Both the position numbers and the translations under genes were made by a program. This document shows, piece after piece, positions 16,573-24,338 of a DNA stretch of 64,000 bases; the stretch's first letter is position 1, and every line of letters starts with the position of its first letter. Source of the DNA: M1-B18 sp048264125 (GTDB lineage Bacteria > Bacillota > Clostridia > Peptostreptococcales > Natronincolaceae); NCBI GenBank assembly GCA_048264125.1, contig JBLXDM010000002.1, positions 465,093 through 529,092 on the forward strand, read 5' to 3'. The notes under the pieces are model-generated. The model made no database searches. It was given only the letters and a program-made list of their open reading frames with translations, and was not told where the DNA came from.

Positions 16573-17147
16573 TATATTTTACCCCCCTCCAGCAGCTTGC
16601 AAACAGCAACACCCACAACAGTTGAGACCGTTGTTGCTAAAAGGGCCGGAGCTATTATTTCAGCCGGCACCATGGAGCCTGCATCCGCCCTCAGCTTTAA
16701 AACATTTAGGGGTATAAGCTGTATGGAGGACATATTTATTACCAAAAACATGCACATTGCATTGCTGGCGGTATCTCGCCCCTTATTCAGGCTTTGCAGC
16801 TCCTCCATTGCCTTTAGCCCCAGTGCTGTTGCTGAATTCCCTGCGCCGAACATATTGGCTACCATGTTCATCATCATTGCACTTACAGCCGGGTGGTTTT
16901 CAGGCACCGAAGGGAACAGCAGTCTGGTTACAGGCCTCATTAGGGCTGACAGACTGTTTATAAGACCGGATTTTTTTGCCACATTCATAAGCCCCAGCCA
17001 GATAGACATGATACCCGTCAATCCAATGGCAAACACCACTGCCTCCTGCGTATCCTGAAGAATAACCTCATTAACAATGTCAATATTTCCTGTATATAGT
17101 GCTGCCATTATTCCGAAAATAATCATAAAGAACCATACCTTGTTCAT
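16572..17147 (-). CDS. spmA: Spore maturation protein A
   Basis: Polytopic membrane protein partner of SpmB; both are required for normal heat resistance of spores. Recognised from the N-terminal MNKVWFFMIIFGI, the ESxGxG-like segment MVANMFGAGNSATALGLKAMEEL (split by hydrophobic helices) and NAMCMFLVINMSSIQLIP. 191 aa is typical. First gene of a two-gene unit read away from pncB. Sporulation-specific expression is expected but no confident promoter was identified. Confidence 0.95.
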   Translation of the reverse strand: MNKVWFFMIIFGIMAALYTGNIDIVNEVILQDTQEAVVFAIGLTGIMSIWLGLMNVAKKSGLINSLSALMRPVTRLLFPSVPENHPAVSAMMMNMVANMFGAGNSATALGLKAMEELQSLNKGRDTASNAMCMFLVINMSSIQLIPLNVLKLRADAGSMVPAEIIAPALLATTVSTVVGVAVCKLLEGGKI

Positions 17148-17339
17148 TCAACCCCACCCCTTTAGGTAAATTTAAAGCCCTCACTTAGTATTACTATTAA
17201 GCTCCCTGGGGGTTTATGATAGTTGCTGAGAAAAAGACGAAGTCGCTCCTCCTCCTCAATTTATAAGTGGTCTATTGACGAAATATTTGTTATAATTATT
17301 TAAATCAACAATTTTCTTGTTTTAGGAAAGGATAAGCTA

Positions 17340-18773
17340 ATGAAAAATCATACCTTGTTAACAGATTTTTATCAATTAACCATGATGAATGGCTATTTAA
17401 AAAATAATGTTCATAATGACATTGTAGTCTTTGATTTGTTTTTCAGAAAAAATCCGTCTGAAAACAGCTACACCATAATATGTGGACTGGAGCAGGTTAT
17501 TAATTACATTGAAAATCTTCAATTTTCAGAGGAGGATATAGACTACCTAAGGAGCTTGGACAGCTTTGACGAGGAGTTTTTTCAGGTCTTAAGGGAGTTT
17601 AAATTTACAGGCGACATCTATAGTGTTCCTGAGGGCTCTGTTATGTTTCCCTACGAGCCCATACTCAGAATTAAAGCCACCTGCTTTGAGGCTCAGCTTA
17701 TAGAAACCGCTTTGCTGAATATGATCAACTTTCAGTCCTTGATTGCCACCAAGGCAGCCAGGGTTTGCACCGCCGCAAAGGGAGACCCTGTTTTAGAATT
17801 CGGATTAAGACGTGCCCAAGGCCCGGATGCAGCAATATATGGAGCCAGAGCGGCCTATATCGGGGGCTGTGCAGGAACCTCCAACGTTCTGGCGGGTAAA
17901 ATGTTCAATATACCTGTCTCAGGCACCCAGGCCCATAGCTGGATTCAAAAATTTGACACTGAGCTGGAGGCCTTCAGAGCCTATGCGAAGATTTACCCCC
18001 ATAATTGTCTGCTACTGGTGGACACCTATGATACCTTGAAGAGCGGAGTTCCAAATGCCATAACAGTTTTTAAGGAGCTTGAGGCGGAGGGCTTTATACC
18101 CTCAGGAATTAGAATCGATTCCGGAGACATTGCCTATCTTTCCAAAGAGGCGAGAAGGCTATTGGACGCTGCCGGATTTCCCGATGTAAAAATTGTAGCC
18201 TCCAGTGATTTAGACGAGGATGTGATAAACAGCTTGAAAATCCAGGATGCTGCAGTTGATTCCTGGGGAGTGGGAACTAACCTTATAACCTCAAAGGGCT
18301 GCCCTGCTTTGGGTGGCGTATATAAGCTTGCTGCTGTTGAAGAAAATGGAGTACTGCTGCCCAAAATTAAGATTTCTGAGAATCCAGAAAAAATAACAAA
18401 CCCCGGCTACAAGAAGGTGGTCAGGATATACGATAAAAATGGTGAATTTGCACTGGCAGATGTCATAATGCTGGAGGATGAGGTAGTTGACACCGACAAG
18501 CCCCTGACAATTTTTCACCCAATCTATACCTGGAAAAAGAAGACCTTTACAAACTATAGTATTAAGGAGCTGCTGGTGCCTATTTTTGTGGATGGCCAAT
18601 TGGTATACAAAAGAAGGTCAACGGAGGAAATCCGGGAGTATGCTAAAACAGAGCTGACCACCCTATGGCCAGAGTATAAAAGATTGAACAGACCCCAGCT
18701 GTATAAGGTGGACTTGTCTGAAAGGCTTTGGAGGCTTAAGGATACCATGGTGAATTCAATACGTAATGAATAA
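17340..18773 (+). CDS. pncB: Nicotinate phosphoribosyltransferase
   Basis: Converts nicotinate, PRPP and ATP to nicotinate mononucleotide in NAD salvage. Family signatures: LLTDFYQLTMMNGY at residues 6-19, FDLFFRKNP (about 30), EFGLRRAQGPDAA (about 150), GTSNVLAG (about 178), VSGTQAHSWIQKF (about 192) and GIRIDSGDIAYLSKEAR (about 256). 477 aa fits the clostridial type. Start ATG follows GGAAAGGATAAGC. An extended -10 (TGTTATAAT at 17288-17296) may be its promoter. Monocistronic; it ends in a terminator shared with the convergent cca gene. Confidence 0.95.
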   Translation: MKNHTLLTDFYQLTMMNGYLKNNVHNDIVVFDLFFRKNPSENSYTIICGLEQVINYIENLQFSEEDIDYLRSLDSFDEEFFQVLREFKFTGDIYSVPEGSVMFPYEPILRIKATCFEAQLIETALLNMINFQSLIATKAARVCTAAKGDPVLEFGLRRAQGPDAAIYGARAAYIGGCAGTSNVLAGKMFNIPVSGTQAHSWIQKFDTELEAFRAYAKIYPHNCLLLVDTYDTLKSGVPNAITVFKELEAEGFIPSGIRIDSGDIAYLSKEARRLLDAAGFPDVKIVASSDLDEDVINSLKIQDAAVDSWGVGTNLITSKGCPALGGVYKLAAVEENGVLLPKIKISENPEKITNPGYKKVVRIYDKNGEFALADVIMLEDEVVDTDKPLTIFHPIYTWKKKTFTNYSIKELLVPIFVDGQLVYKRRSTEEIREYAKTELTTLWPEYKRLNRPQLYKVDLSERLWRLKDTMVNSIRNE

Positions 18774-18784
18774 TGAATAAGAAA

Positions 18785-18810
18785 AAGCAAGCGGCTCACC
18801 GCTTGCTTTT
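18785..18810. terminator. Bidirectional terminator pncB / cca
   Basis: Ten-bp perfect stem (18785-18794 with 18799-18808), loop CTCA, with T-rich tails on both strands. It overlaps the cca stop codon. Confidence 0.9.
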
Positions 18811-20239
18811 ATTTATTCTCTTCCATCAGCTCTTTTGCATAATTAATAACATTTTCCTTCGATTCGGATATCTGTCCGAAATATATGGCCTTTCTGATTT
18901 CCTCCAGCAGCTGACCAACCCTTTGTCCCTCCTCTATATTGAGGGCCTCCATCAGCTCTCTGCCGGTGACTATGCTGCTTAGCCTTTCTATAGGCTTGAA
19001 TCTTGTCAGATAGTTGTTGGCTATATATTCTATATGAACCTTGAACATCCCCATCTCCTCATTGGGATCTAGAAGCTTTCTGGTGGCAATTATGTCCGCC
19101 AGTGATATCAATAGAATGTCCAGAGTTTCCTCCTGCATATCCGTAAAGGTCTTGTAAAGGGCTCTTCCGCTAACATCATTGGTCTTATAAAGCACCAGTG
19201 GTATCATATGAAGAGCTACATACTTGTATAAAATATCCTTTTCTCTTGTGCTGAGCTTTAGCCTTTCAGCATAATCCCTTACGATTTCAGCTCCCGTTAT
19301 TTCATGTCCTCTAAATCGAGTCCTGCCCATATTATCCACTCTCTTGGCGGAGGGCTTTCCTATGTCATGGAATAATGCCCCCAGCTTCAGCAGCTCCAAT
19401 CTTGTGCGATCCGCTGCTATTATTTCAGAGGTATGCCTCTCATAGGCCTCACGAATATGTCCCTCGAAAAAGTCCTTGGAATAAATAACGCTTTCTGCCA
19501 GCTTCATGGTATATATGGAATGGGTCCAGCAATCAACCACATGATACTTGCACTCCCCTACATCCTTCATTACCTCAAGGTCGGGGAAAATCTGATTTAG
19601 AAGCCCCAGCTTAGCTTCCATATAGCTTAGATAAAAGTAGCTGTTGTCCTTCTTCAATATAGCAAAAAGCTCAGGAGTTATCCGTTCTCCCGCTACAGTA
19701 TTCAGCAGCTCAGCATGCTTATTTATAAGTTGAATTGTCTCCTCATCTATTTCAAACTCCAGCTCCGCCATAAGCCTAGCCGCCCTGATAAGCCGTACGG
19801 GGTCTTCGGTAAAGACCTCCTGGCTCATATGCCTTATCAGCTTCTTCTTAATGTGCTGCCTTCCCTCAAAGGGGTCGATAAGCTTGTTTTGCTGTAAGGG
19901 CCATTCATTTACGATATCATATGCCATAGCATTGATGGTAAAGTCTCTGCCGGCTAAATCCTGTTGGATTACCTCACCACGCATTTTAGCAATATCTATT
20001 TGTAATCCTGTTTTTAAAACAATACGATAAATTTCATGCTGCTTATCCAGCTCTACCAAAGAGCCCTCCAGCTGACGTTGAAGCTTAGCTGCAAAATCCT
20101 TTGGTGAACAGCTGACAACAAGGTCCAAATCCTTTGTCTCACGATTTAACAATATGTCCCGTAAACTTCCACCCACAAGGTAAACCTCAGTCTTTAAATT
20201 TTCCCTCAGCTGAAGTATACAGGTAATTATCGCCTTCAT
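18809..20239 (-). CDS. cca: tRNA nucleotidyltransferase (CCA-adding type) with HD domain
   Basis: Adds or repairs the 3'-CCA end of tRNA. Class II nucleotidyltransferase core: GGSLRD at 23-28 and the DLDLV metal-binding pair at about 37-41, then AGRDFTINAMAYD (about 95) and the RxxRxxxEL-type helix (RLIRAARLMAEL, about 147). A C-terminal HD domain has LGALFHDIGKP (about 287) and H residues further on. Total 476 aa. Whether it adds the full CCA or only A cannot be told from sequence. A TGTCGAA box lies 43-49 bp upstream of the start on its coding strand. Confidence 0.9.
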   Translation of the reverse strand: MKAIITCILQLRENLKTEVYLVGGSLRDILLNRETKDLDLVVSCSPKDFAAKLQRQLEGSLVELDKQHEIYRIVLKTGLQIDIAKMRGEVIQQDLAGRDFTINAMAYDIVNEWPLQQNKLIDPFEGRQHIKKKLIRHMSQEVFTEDPVRLIRAARLMAELEFEIDEETIQLINKHAELLNTVAGERITPELFAILKKDNSYFYLSYMEAKLGLLNQIFPDLEVMKDVGECKYHVVDCWTHSIYTMKLAESVIYSKDFFEGHIREAYERHTSEIIAADRTRLELLKLGALFHDIGKPSAKRVDNMGRTRFRGHEITGAEIVRDYAERLKLSTREKDILYKYVALHMIPLVLYKTNDVSGRALYKTFTDMQEETLDILLISLADIIATRKLLDPNEEMGMFKVHIEYIANNYLTRFKPIERLSSIVTGRELMEALNIEEGQRVGQLLEEIRKAIYFGQISESKENVINYAKELMEENK

Positions 20240-20281
20240 TAATATCCTCTCCTTAGAAGCTATAATATCTAAAACTTATAT

Positions 20282-20374
20282 TTCGACAAATTGTATTTTT
20301 ATTACTTTAAATTATACCCTTTTAATATACACCATAAAAATATTTTTTAAAAGTGATGATAATTATTTGTCAAA
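20282..20374. promoter_or_regulatory. Candidate Spo0A boxes in the cca-abrB spacer
   Basis: TGTCGAA on the minus strand (20282-20288) and TTTGTCAAA on the plus strand (20366-20374) match or approximate the Spo0A box. They lie between the divergent cca and abrB genes. Apart from these and the abrB promoter region, 20240-20600 has no gene. Confidence 0.4.
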
Positions 20375-20465
20375 GCCTCTGTTTTCAAGAAACCACTAGT
20401 ATTTTCAAGGCCTTGAGCAGGGTATTTCTCCTATGAATTTTTATTCGAAATTTATACATATATAG

Positions 20466-20555
20466 TTGACTTTTTATTACATTTTTGGTACTATTTAATT
20501 AATGAATGTCGAAATTTGTTGTATAATATAGCAAATTATAGAATATGTTGTCGAA
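20466..20555 (+). promoter_or_regulatory. abrB promoter with two Spo0A boxes
   Basis: TTGACT (20466-20471), 17-bp spacer, TACTAT (20489-20494) forms a sigma-A promoter. Two exact TGTCGAA boxes follow at 20507-20513 and 20549-20555; a second TATAAT stands at 20522-20527. Spo0A repression of abrB through downstream boxes is the B. subtilis scheme, and this layout suggests the same. Confidence 0.65.
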
Positions 20556-20600
20556 ATTCGGCATAAATACTTATAGAACTAATGAAGGGGGGAAATAAAA

Positions 20601-20837
20601 TTGAAATCTACAGGTATAGTTAGAAAGGTTGACGAGCTGGGTAGAATTGTATTACCAATCGAGCTTCGTCGTACTCTCGGTATTGAGGAAAAGGATGCCC
20701 TGGAAATATATGTTGATGGCGAAAGCATAATTCTTAAGAAATATGAGCCAGCTTGTATATTCTGCGGTAATGCAAAGGATGTTACTGTTTTTAAAAATAA
20801 AAACATCTGCTTAAGCTGCGCAAGTCAAATTAAATAG
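20601..20837 (+). CDS. abrB: AbrB-family transition-state regulator
   Basis: Small DNA-binding swapped-hairpin protein that represses stationary-phase genes. N-terminal MKSTGIVRKVDELGRIVLPIELRRTL is the AbrB signature (split: GIVRKVDELGRIVLPIELR). Residues 50-76 carry two CxxC pairs (CIFCGN and CLSC), typical of clostridial AbrB and possibly zinc-binding. The start is TTG, supported by a strong AGGGGGG site at the right spacing. 78 aa. It lies next to rsmI and yabB as in B. subtilis, but on the opposite strand. Confidence 0.94.
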   Translation: MKSTGIVRKVDELGRIVLPIELRRTLGIEEKDALEIYVDGESIILKKYEPACIFCGNAKDVTVFKNKNICLSCASQIK

Positions 20838-20850
20838 TCTTTCTCCACTT

Positions 20851-20880
20851 AATAGAGTCTTGTATAGACTCTATTTTTTT
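20851..20880 (+). terminator. Terminator of abrB
   Basis: Stem AATAGAGTC/GACTCTATT (20851-20859 with 20867-20875) and a T-run. Confidence 0.88.
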
Positions 20881-20889
20881 CGCCCTACT

Positions 20890-21738
20890 TTACAGCTCTA
20901 TTGCCTCATTGTAGACCTCTCGCTTCGGTAATCCTCTAAGCCTTGCCACCTCTTTTATTGCATCCTTTTTATCTATGCCCGTCTCCATCAATTCAATTAA
21001 ATGCGCCCTAACTGTTGCCTCCGTATTAAAGGCTGGCTTTGGAACCGCTTCTTCACCTGAGGCTTCACATATAATTACAAATTCCCCCTTGGGCGTATTT
21101 TCGTCGAAATGCTGTATAATCTCCTCAAGGCTTCCCCTTATAATTTCCTCGTATTTTTTTGTTAGCTCTCTGGCAATCGCCAGTCTTCTGTTCCCCATAT
21201 GCTTTAGTATGTCCTTTAAGGTATCCTTCAGCCTGTGGGGTGCCTCATAGAAAATAATGGTGCGATCCTCACCCTTTATATGCTCCAATCTTTCCCTGCG
21301 TTTTTTCTTATCTCTATCTAAAAAGCCCTCAAAGGCAAATCTTTCTGTGCTCATTCCTGAGGCTACCAATGCCAGTATTCCTGCCGTAGCACCGGGTAAA
21401 ACCTCTACCTTTACATCATTTTCTATGCAAAGGGCCACCAGGTCCTCTCCAGGGTCCGATATCCCTGGCATTCCGGCATCGGAAACCAAGGCAATGCTCT
21501 TGCCCTCCAGAAGCTCCTTTAGTAAGGCCTCTCCCTTATGGTTCCTATTATGCTGATGATAGCTTGTTAGGGGCTTGCTGATTTCATAATGATTTAACAG
21601 CTTAATTGTATGTCTGGTATCCTCTGCTGCTACTAGGTCCACTTCCTTTAGAATTCTAAGCACCCTCAAGGTGATATCCTCAAGATTTCCTATTGGTGTG
21701 GGGCATATATATAGCTTTCCATTACTCAGCTGAATCAT
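20890..21738 (-). CDS. rsmI: 16S rRNA 2'-O-ribose C1402 methyltransferase
   Basis: Methylates the ribose of C1402 in 16S rRNA. Tetrapyrrole-methylase fold with LYICPTPIGNLEDIT near the N-terminus, VAAEDTRHT (about 33), SDAGMPGISDPG (about 82) and IIFYEAPHRL (about 161). Length about 282 aa is normal. An in-frame TTG at 21744 is also possible; ATG at 21738 is preferred. Overlaps the end of the upstream methyltransferase gene by 17 bp, so translation is probably coupled. Confidence 0.95.
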   Translation of the reverse strand: MIQLSNGKLYICPTPIGNLEDITLRVLRILKEVDLVAAEDTRHTIKLLNHYEISKPLTSYHQHNRNHKGEALLKELLEGKSIALVSDAGMPGISDPGEDLVALCIENDVKVEVLPGATAGILALVASGMSTERFAFEGFLDRDKKKRRERLEHIKGEDRTIIFYEAPHRLKDTLKDILKHMGNRRLAIARELTKKYEEIIRGSLEEIIQHFDENTPKGEFVIICEASGEEAVPKPAFNTEATVRAHLIELMETGIDKKDAIKEVARLRGLPKREVYNEAIEL

Positions 21739-22489
21739 CTCCAATCTCTAGGTGCTCTTTGCTATAGATTTCCAGCACCTTCTCCGTATAGTTGCCGGCT
21801 TCATCATAAATGACTATAGGGTCTAAAAATAACAGCTCCGGCTGAGCTGATTTTCTGAATTCTATTAGCAATAAATTGGGCTTTTTATTGTAGCCGGATT
21901 GCACAAATTGAATTTTTTTAGGCTCCAGCCTGTAGCTTCTGCCTAAGCACATGATATCTACCAAGCGTTGGGGTCTATGGACCATAAATAAGCTGCCCCT
22001 AAACTTCAGCAGCCTTGAAGCCACCTTCATGACATCCTCCAGGGTGCACATTACCTCATGTCTGGAAATCGCCTTGTTGTCATTGGGATTAATAAGCCCC
22101 TCAGCATGCATATAGGGGGGATTTACGGTTACGGCATCATACATATTTGCCTCCAATACCCCTTGAGCCTCCCTTAGATCCATATTTAAAACCTTAATCC
22201 TGCTCTCCAGGTTATTTAGCCTAACGCTTCTAGAGGCCATCTCTGCCATTTTCTCCTGTATTTCTACCGCTACAACCTGTGAGGTGGGGTTTTTCCCCGC
22301 CAGCAAAATAGGTATTATGCCTGTCCCCGTTCCAAGATCCACAACCCTGGAATTCTTCTTCAGCGCTGCAAAATTAGCCAGCAAAACCGCATCTATGCCA
22401 AAGCAAAAGCAATTTGGATCCTGTATTATTTTCAAACCATTTATTTGGAGGTCGTCAATTCTCTCTCCCGGGTATATCAGCTCTTCCAT
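21722..22489 (-). CDS. tRNA1(Val) A37 N6-methyltransferase-like protein (YabB)
   Basis: SAM-dependent methyltransferase of the TrmN6/YfiC/YabB group. SAM motif VVDLGTGTGIIPILLA (about 47-62) and the N6-adenine catalytic motif VTVNPPYMHAEG (about 118-129) are clear. 255 aa. In B. subtilis yabB stands just upstream of rsmI, as here. The likely target is an adenine in tRNA, inferred from the family; the exact position in this organism is unknown. Confidence 0.9.
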   Translation of the reverse strand: MEELIYPGERIDDLQINGLKIIQDPNCFCFGIDAVLLANFAALKKNSRVVDLGTGTGIIPILLAGKNPTSQVVAVEIQEKMAEMASRSVRLNNLESRIKVLNMDLREAQGVLEANMYDAVTVNPPYMHAEGLINPNDNKAISRHEVMCTLEDVMKVASRLLKFRGSLFMVHRPQRLVDIMCLGRSYRLEPKKIQFVQSGYNKKPNLLLIEFRKSAQPELLFLDPIVIYDEAGNYTEKVLEIYSKEHLEIGDDSAE

Positions 22490-22623
22490 AAAAGACTACT
22501 AGCTCCTTTATTTGCATGTTTTTCTCATATATTATAACACTTTTGCCGGGTTTAAAACATGAAATATTTGCATTGGGGAACAACCCCCCATTTAATAGGA
22601 AACAAACGAACATTCCTACGAAA

Positions 22624-22660
22624 TAAAAAAAAGCCCTTGTGGATTGTATTCCAACAAGGG
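22624..22660 (-). terminator. Terminator of the secreted beta-repeat gene
   Basis: Stem CCCTTGT/ACAAGGG (22634-22640 with 22654-22660), then eight T on the minus strand. Confidence 0.85.
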
Positions 22661-22680
22661 TCTTATCTGTAGTCAATATT

Positions 22681-23904
22681 CTATTTTTCTCCTATGGCTA
22701 CTACCACACCATCTTTTATATATACTACAGCCTGTATTCCCACAGAAATAGTCGATAGCTGAAGGTCACTGCTAACGTTATAGCTCTTAATCTCATTGCC
22801 TATTTTAAGCTTTATTGTGTATTTATCCATATCCTTTGCCACCAGCTGACCCTCTATAGTTGTTAGTGCATTGTTGACCGCCAGCTCAATGATCTGTCCG
22901 TTTTTCACCTTAACCTCTACATTCATTTCAGCTTTAAGATCGCCGATGGCCTTTGTTATACCGCTGATTTTTATTACTGCGTTGCTGGCTATCGTGTAGA
23001 GCTCCTCCTTATTTCCATAAGTCAGGATAATCTCCTTAGTGCGGGTATTCACAGCTTTAACAATCGCCTTAATTTCGGTTATCTCTGTTGATGCAGCATA
23101 AAGTGTTTTTATATCCATAACGTCTACATACAGCTCCACTGCCATGTCTGCTGCAAGTCCGTTGAAGGACTTCAGTTGATTGTCTATATAAATTTTAGAA
23201 TCGTTTTTTACATAATATAGCTGATATTGGCTTCCCTTTTCCACAACTATGGTTTTATTATTGCTGTCCAGAGAGTGTATAACCCCTGTTACCTTAGTAT
23301 TTTCGGTTGTGGTAACCTCCACCAGCACCACCTTTTTATCCTCTATTTTTATCTTCGCCACCATATTTACTGCTAAACTGTCTATGGTTTTTACTACACC
23401 GTTTATTTTAATTATGGTATTATTCTCCAGGTCTAATTCTCTTAGCTTTGTGCTGCTGTCAACCTGTAAATGCAGCTCTCTGTCCTTCTTATCGATGGAT
23501 TTAATCGTTCCGGTTATCTCCTCAACTTGCTTACGGCTTTCCTCCAGCAGCTTAATTTCTGTAATGGTATTTTGGCTATTGAGCTTTAAATAGACCTTAT
23601 CACTGACCTTTAGCTCCTTTAATTCAATACTTTTATTGTCCAGCTTGATTTTGGCATCCTTGGCCACCAGTAGCTTTATAAGAGCCGTACCATCCTGTAT
23701 TGTAATTCTTCTGTTGGCAGCATCTAATTCCTTAATTTCAGTCTGATAGCTTCTGTTGTACTCTATGTTCAAGAACTTCTTAAATATGCCGTAGGGGAGG
23801 CTGCCCTTCTTTTCATGTCCCTGCGGATTAAAAGCCATTACACTGCTGGCTGCCAAGCTAAACACCATGATTATTACCAGCATTCCTACTATTTTTCTTT
23901 TCAT
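22681..23904 (-). CDS. Secreted protein of tandem beta-repeat units, function unknown
   Basis: Exported 407-aa protein: signal peptide at 1-24 (ends VMAF) and then about five divergent repeats of roughly 65-75 aa. Each has the pattern of a short hydrophobic strand, D..N..I.I..G, a K.Y..D/N.I.I.G segment, and V.VKV.DG.V..I; examples are TGTIKSIDKKDRELHLQV, TGVIHSLDSNNKTIVVEK and KAIVKAVNTRTKEIILTY. This is the layout of small OB-like or DUF5666-like modules seen in clostridial surface proteins. No anchor motif and no catalytic residues are seen. GAAGGAGG precedes the ATG. It stands alone between two terminators. Confidence 0.75.
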   Translation of the reverse strand: MKRKIVGMLVIIMVFSLAASSVMAFNPQGHEKKGSLPYGIFKKFLNIEYNRSYQTEIKELDAANRRITIQDGTALIKLLVAKDAKIKLDNKSIELKELKVSDKVYLKLNSQNTITEIKLLEESRKQVEEITGTIKSIDKKDRELHLQVDSSTKLRELDLENNTIIKINGVVKTIDSLAVNMVAKIKIEDKKVVLVEVTTTENTKVTGVIHSLDSNNKTIVVEKGSQYQLYYVKNDSKIYIDNQLKSFNGLAADMAVELYVDVMDIKTLYAASTEITEIKAIVKAVNTRTKEIILTYGNKEELYTIASNAVIKISGITKAIGDLKAEMNVEVKVKNGQIIELAVNNALTTIEGQLVAKDMDKYTIKLKIGNEIKSYNVSSDLQLSTISVGIQAVVYIKDGVVVAIGEK

Positions 23905-24167
23905 TCAAAATTCCTCCTTCAATATAGTTCATTTATTTACCATATATTACGTCCATAGAAGAAGCTTTTAGGGATACCAATTGAAAATGTTATGATATTG
24001 AAATATTTGCCTATATCCTATATAGCTTTAGACGTGGCCGGTTTGCTTTTGTTTCATTTTATGAAGCCAGAGGAGCTTATATATGTGATATTTCAATGAC
24101 AATATAGTGACGGAATATTACAAAGCAAAGCGCTTACTGTATTTTTTATAGGGACTCCTGAACTCCT
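23905..24167. other. Intergenic region upstream of the beta-repeat gene
   Basis: No gene is seen. Short inverted segments (TATTGAAATAT near 23995 and ATATTTCAAT near 24090) suggest a possible long imperfect stem, but pairing in between is poor. The repeat copy and the cadA terminator follow. Confidence 0.4.
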
Positions 24168-24273
24168 ATATATTCTATATACAACGTTAAAAGTTTATCG
24201 CCCATTGCCTAGGGCTAATAACATTTAATAATTATACAAATTAGCCCGCATCTTTATTATGCAATTTCCTCAA
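24168..24273 (+). repeat. Dispersed intergenic repeat, copy 3
   Basis: Shares AAAAGTTTATCGCCCATTGC with copy 4 and the right end CATCTTTATTATGCAATTTCC with the rest of the family. An internal inverted pair GGGCTAAT/ATTAGCCC (about 24212 and 24239) gives this copy its own hairpin. Confidence 0.7.
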
Positions 24274-24279
24274 ATAATA

Positions 24280-24325
24280 AGAGAGCTGATTTATTCCTGA
24301 TAGACTCAAGAAGAATCAGCTCTCT
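24280..24325 (-). terminator. Terminator-like hairpin after cadA
   Basis: Perfect 12-bp stem (24280-24291 with 24314-24325), loop 22 nt, only a weak T-rich tail on the minus strand. Confidence 0.6.
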
Positions 24326-24338
24326 ATTTAAGCTTAAG

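Noticed and set aside
23985..24110. Possible long hairpin or MITE upstream of the beta-repeat gene
   Set aside because: Only the ends (TATTGAAATAT/ATATTTCAAT) pair well; the interior does not.
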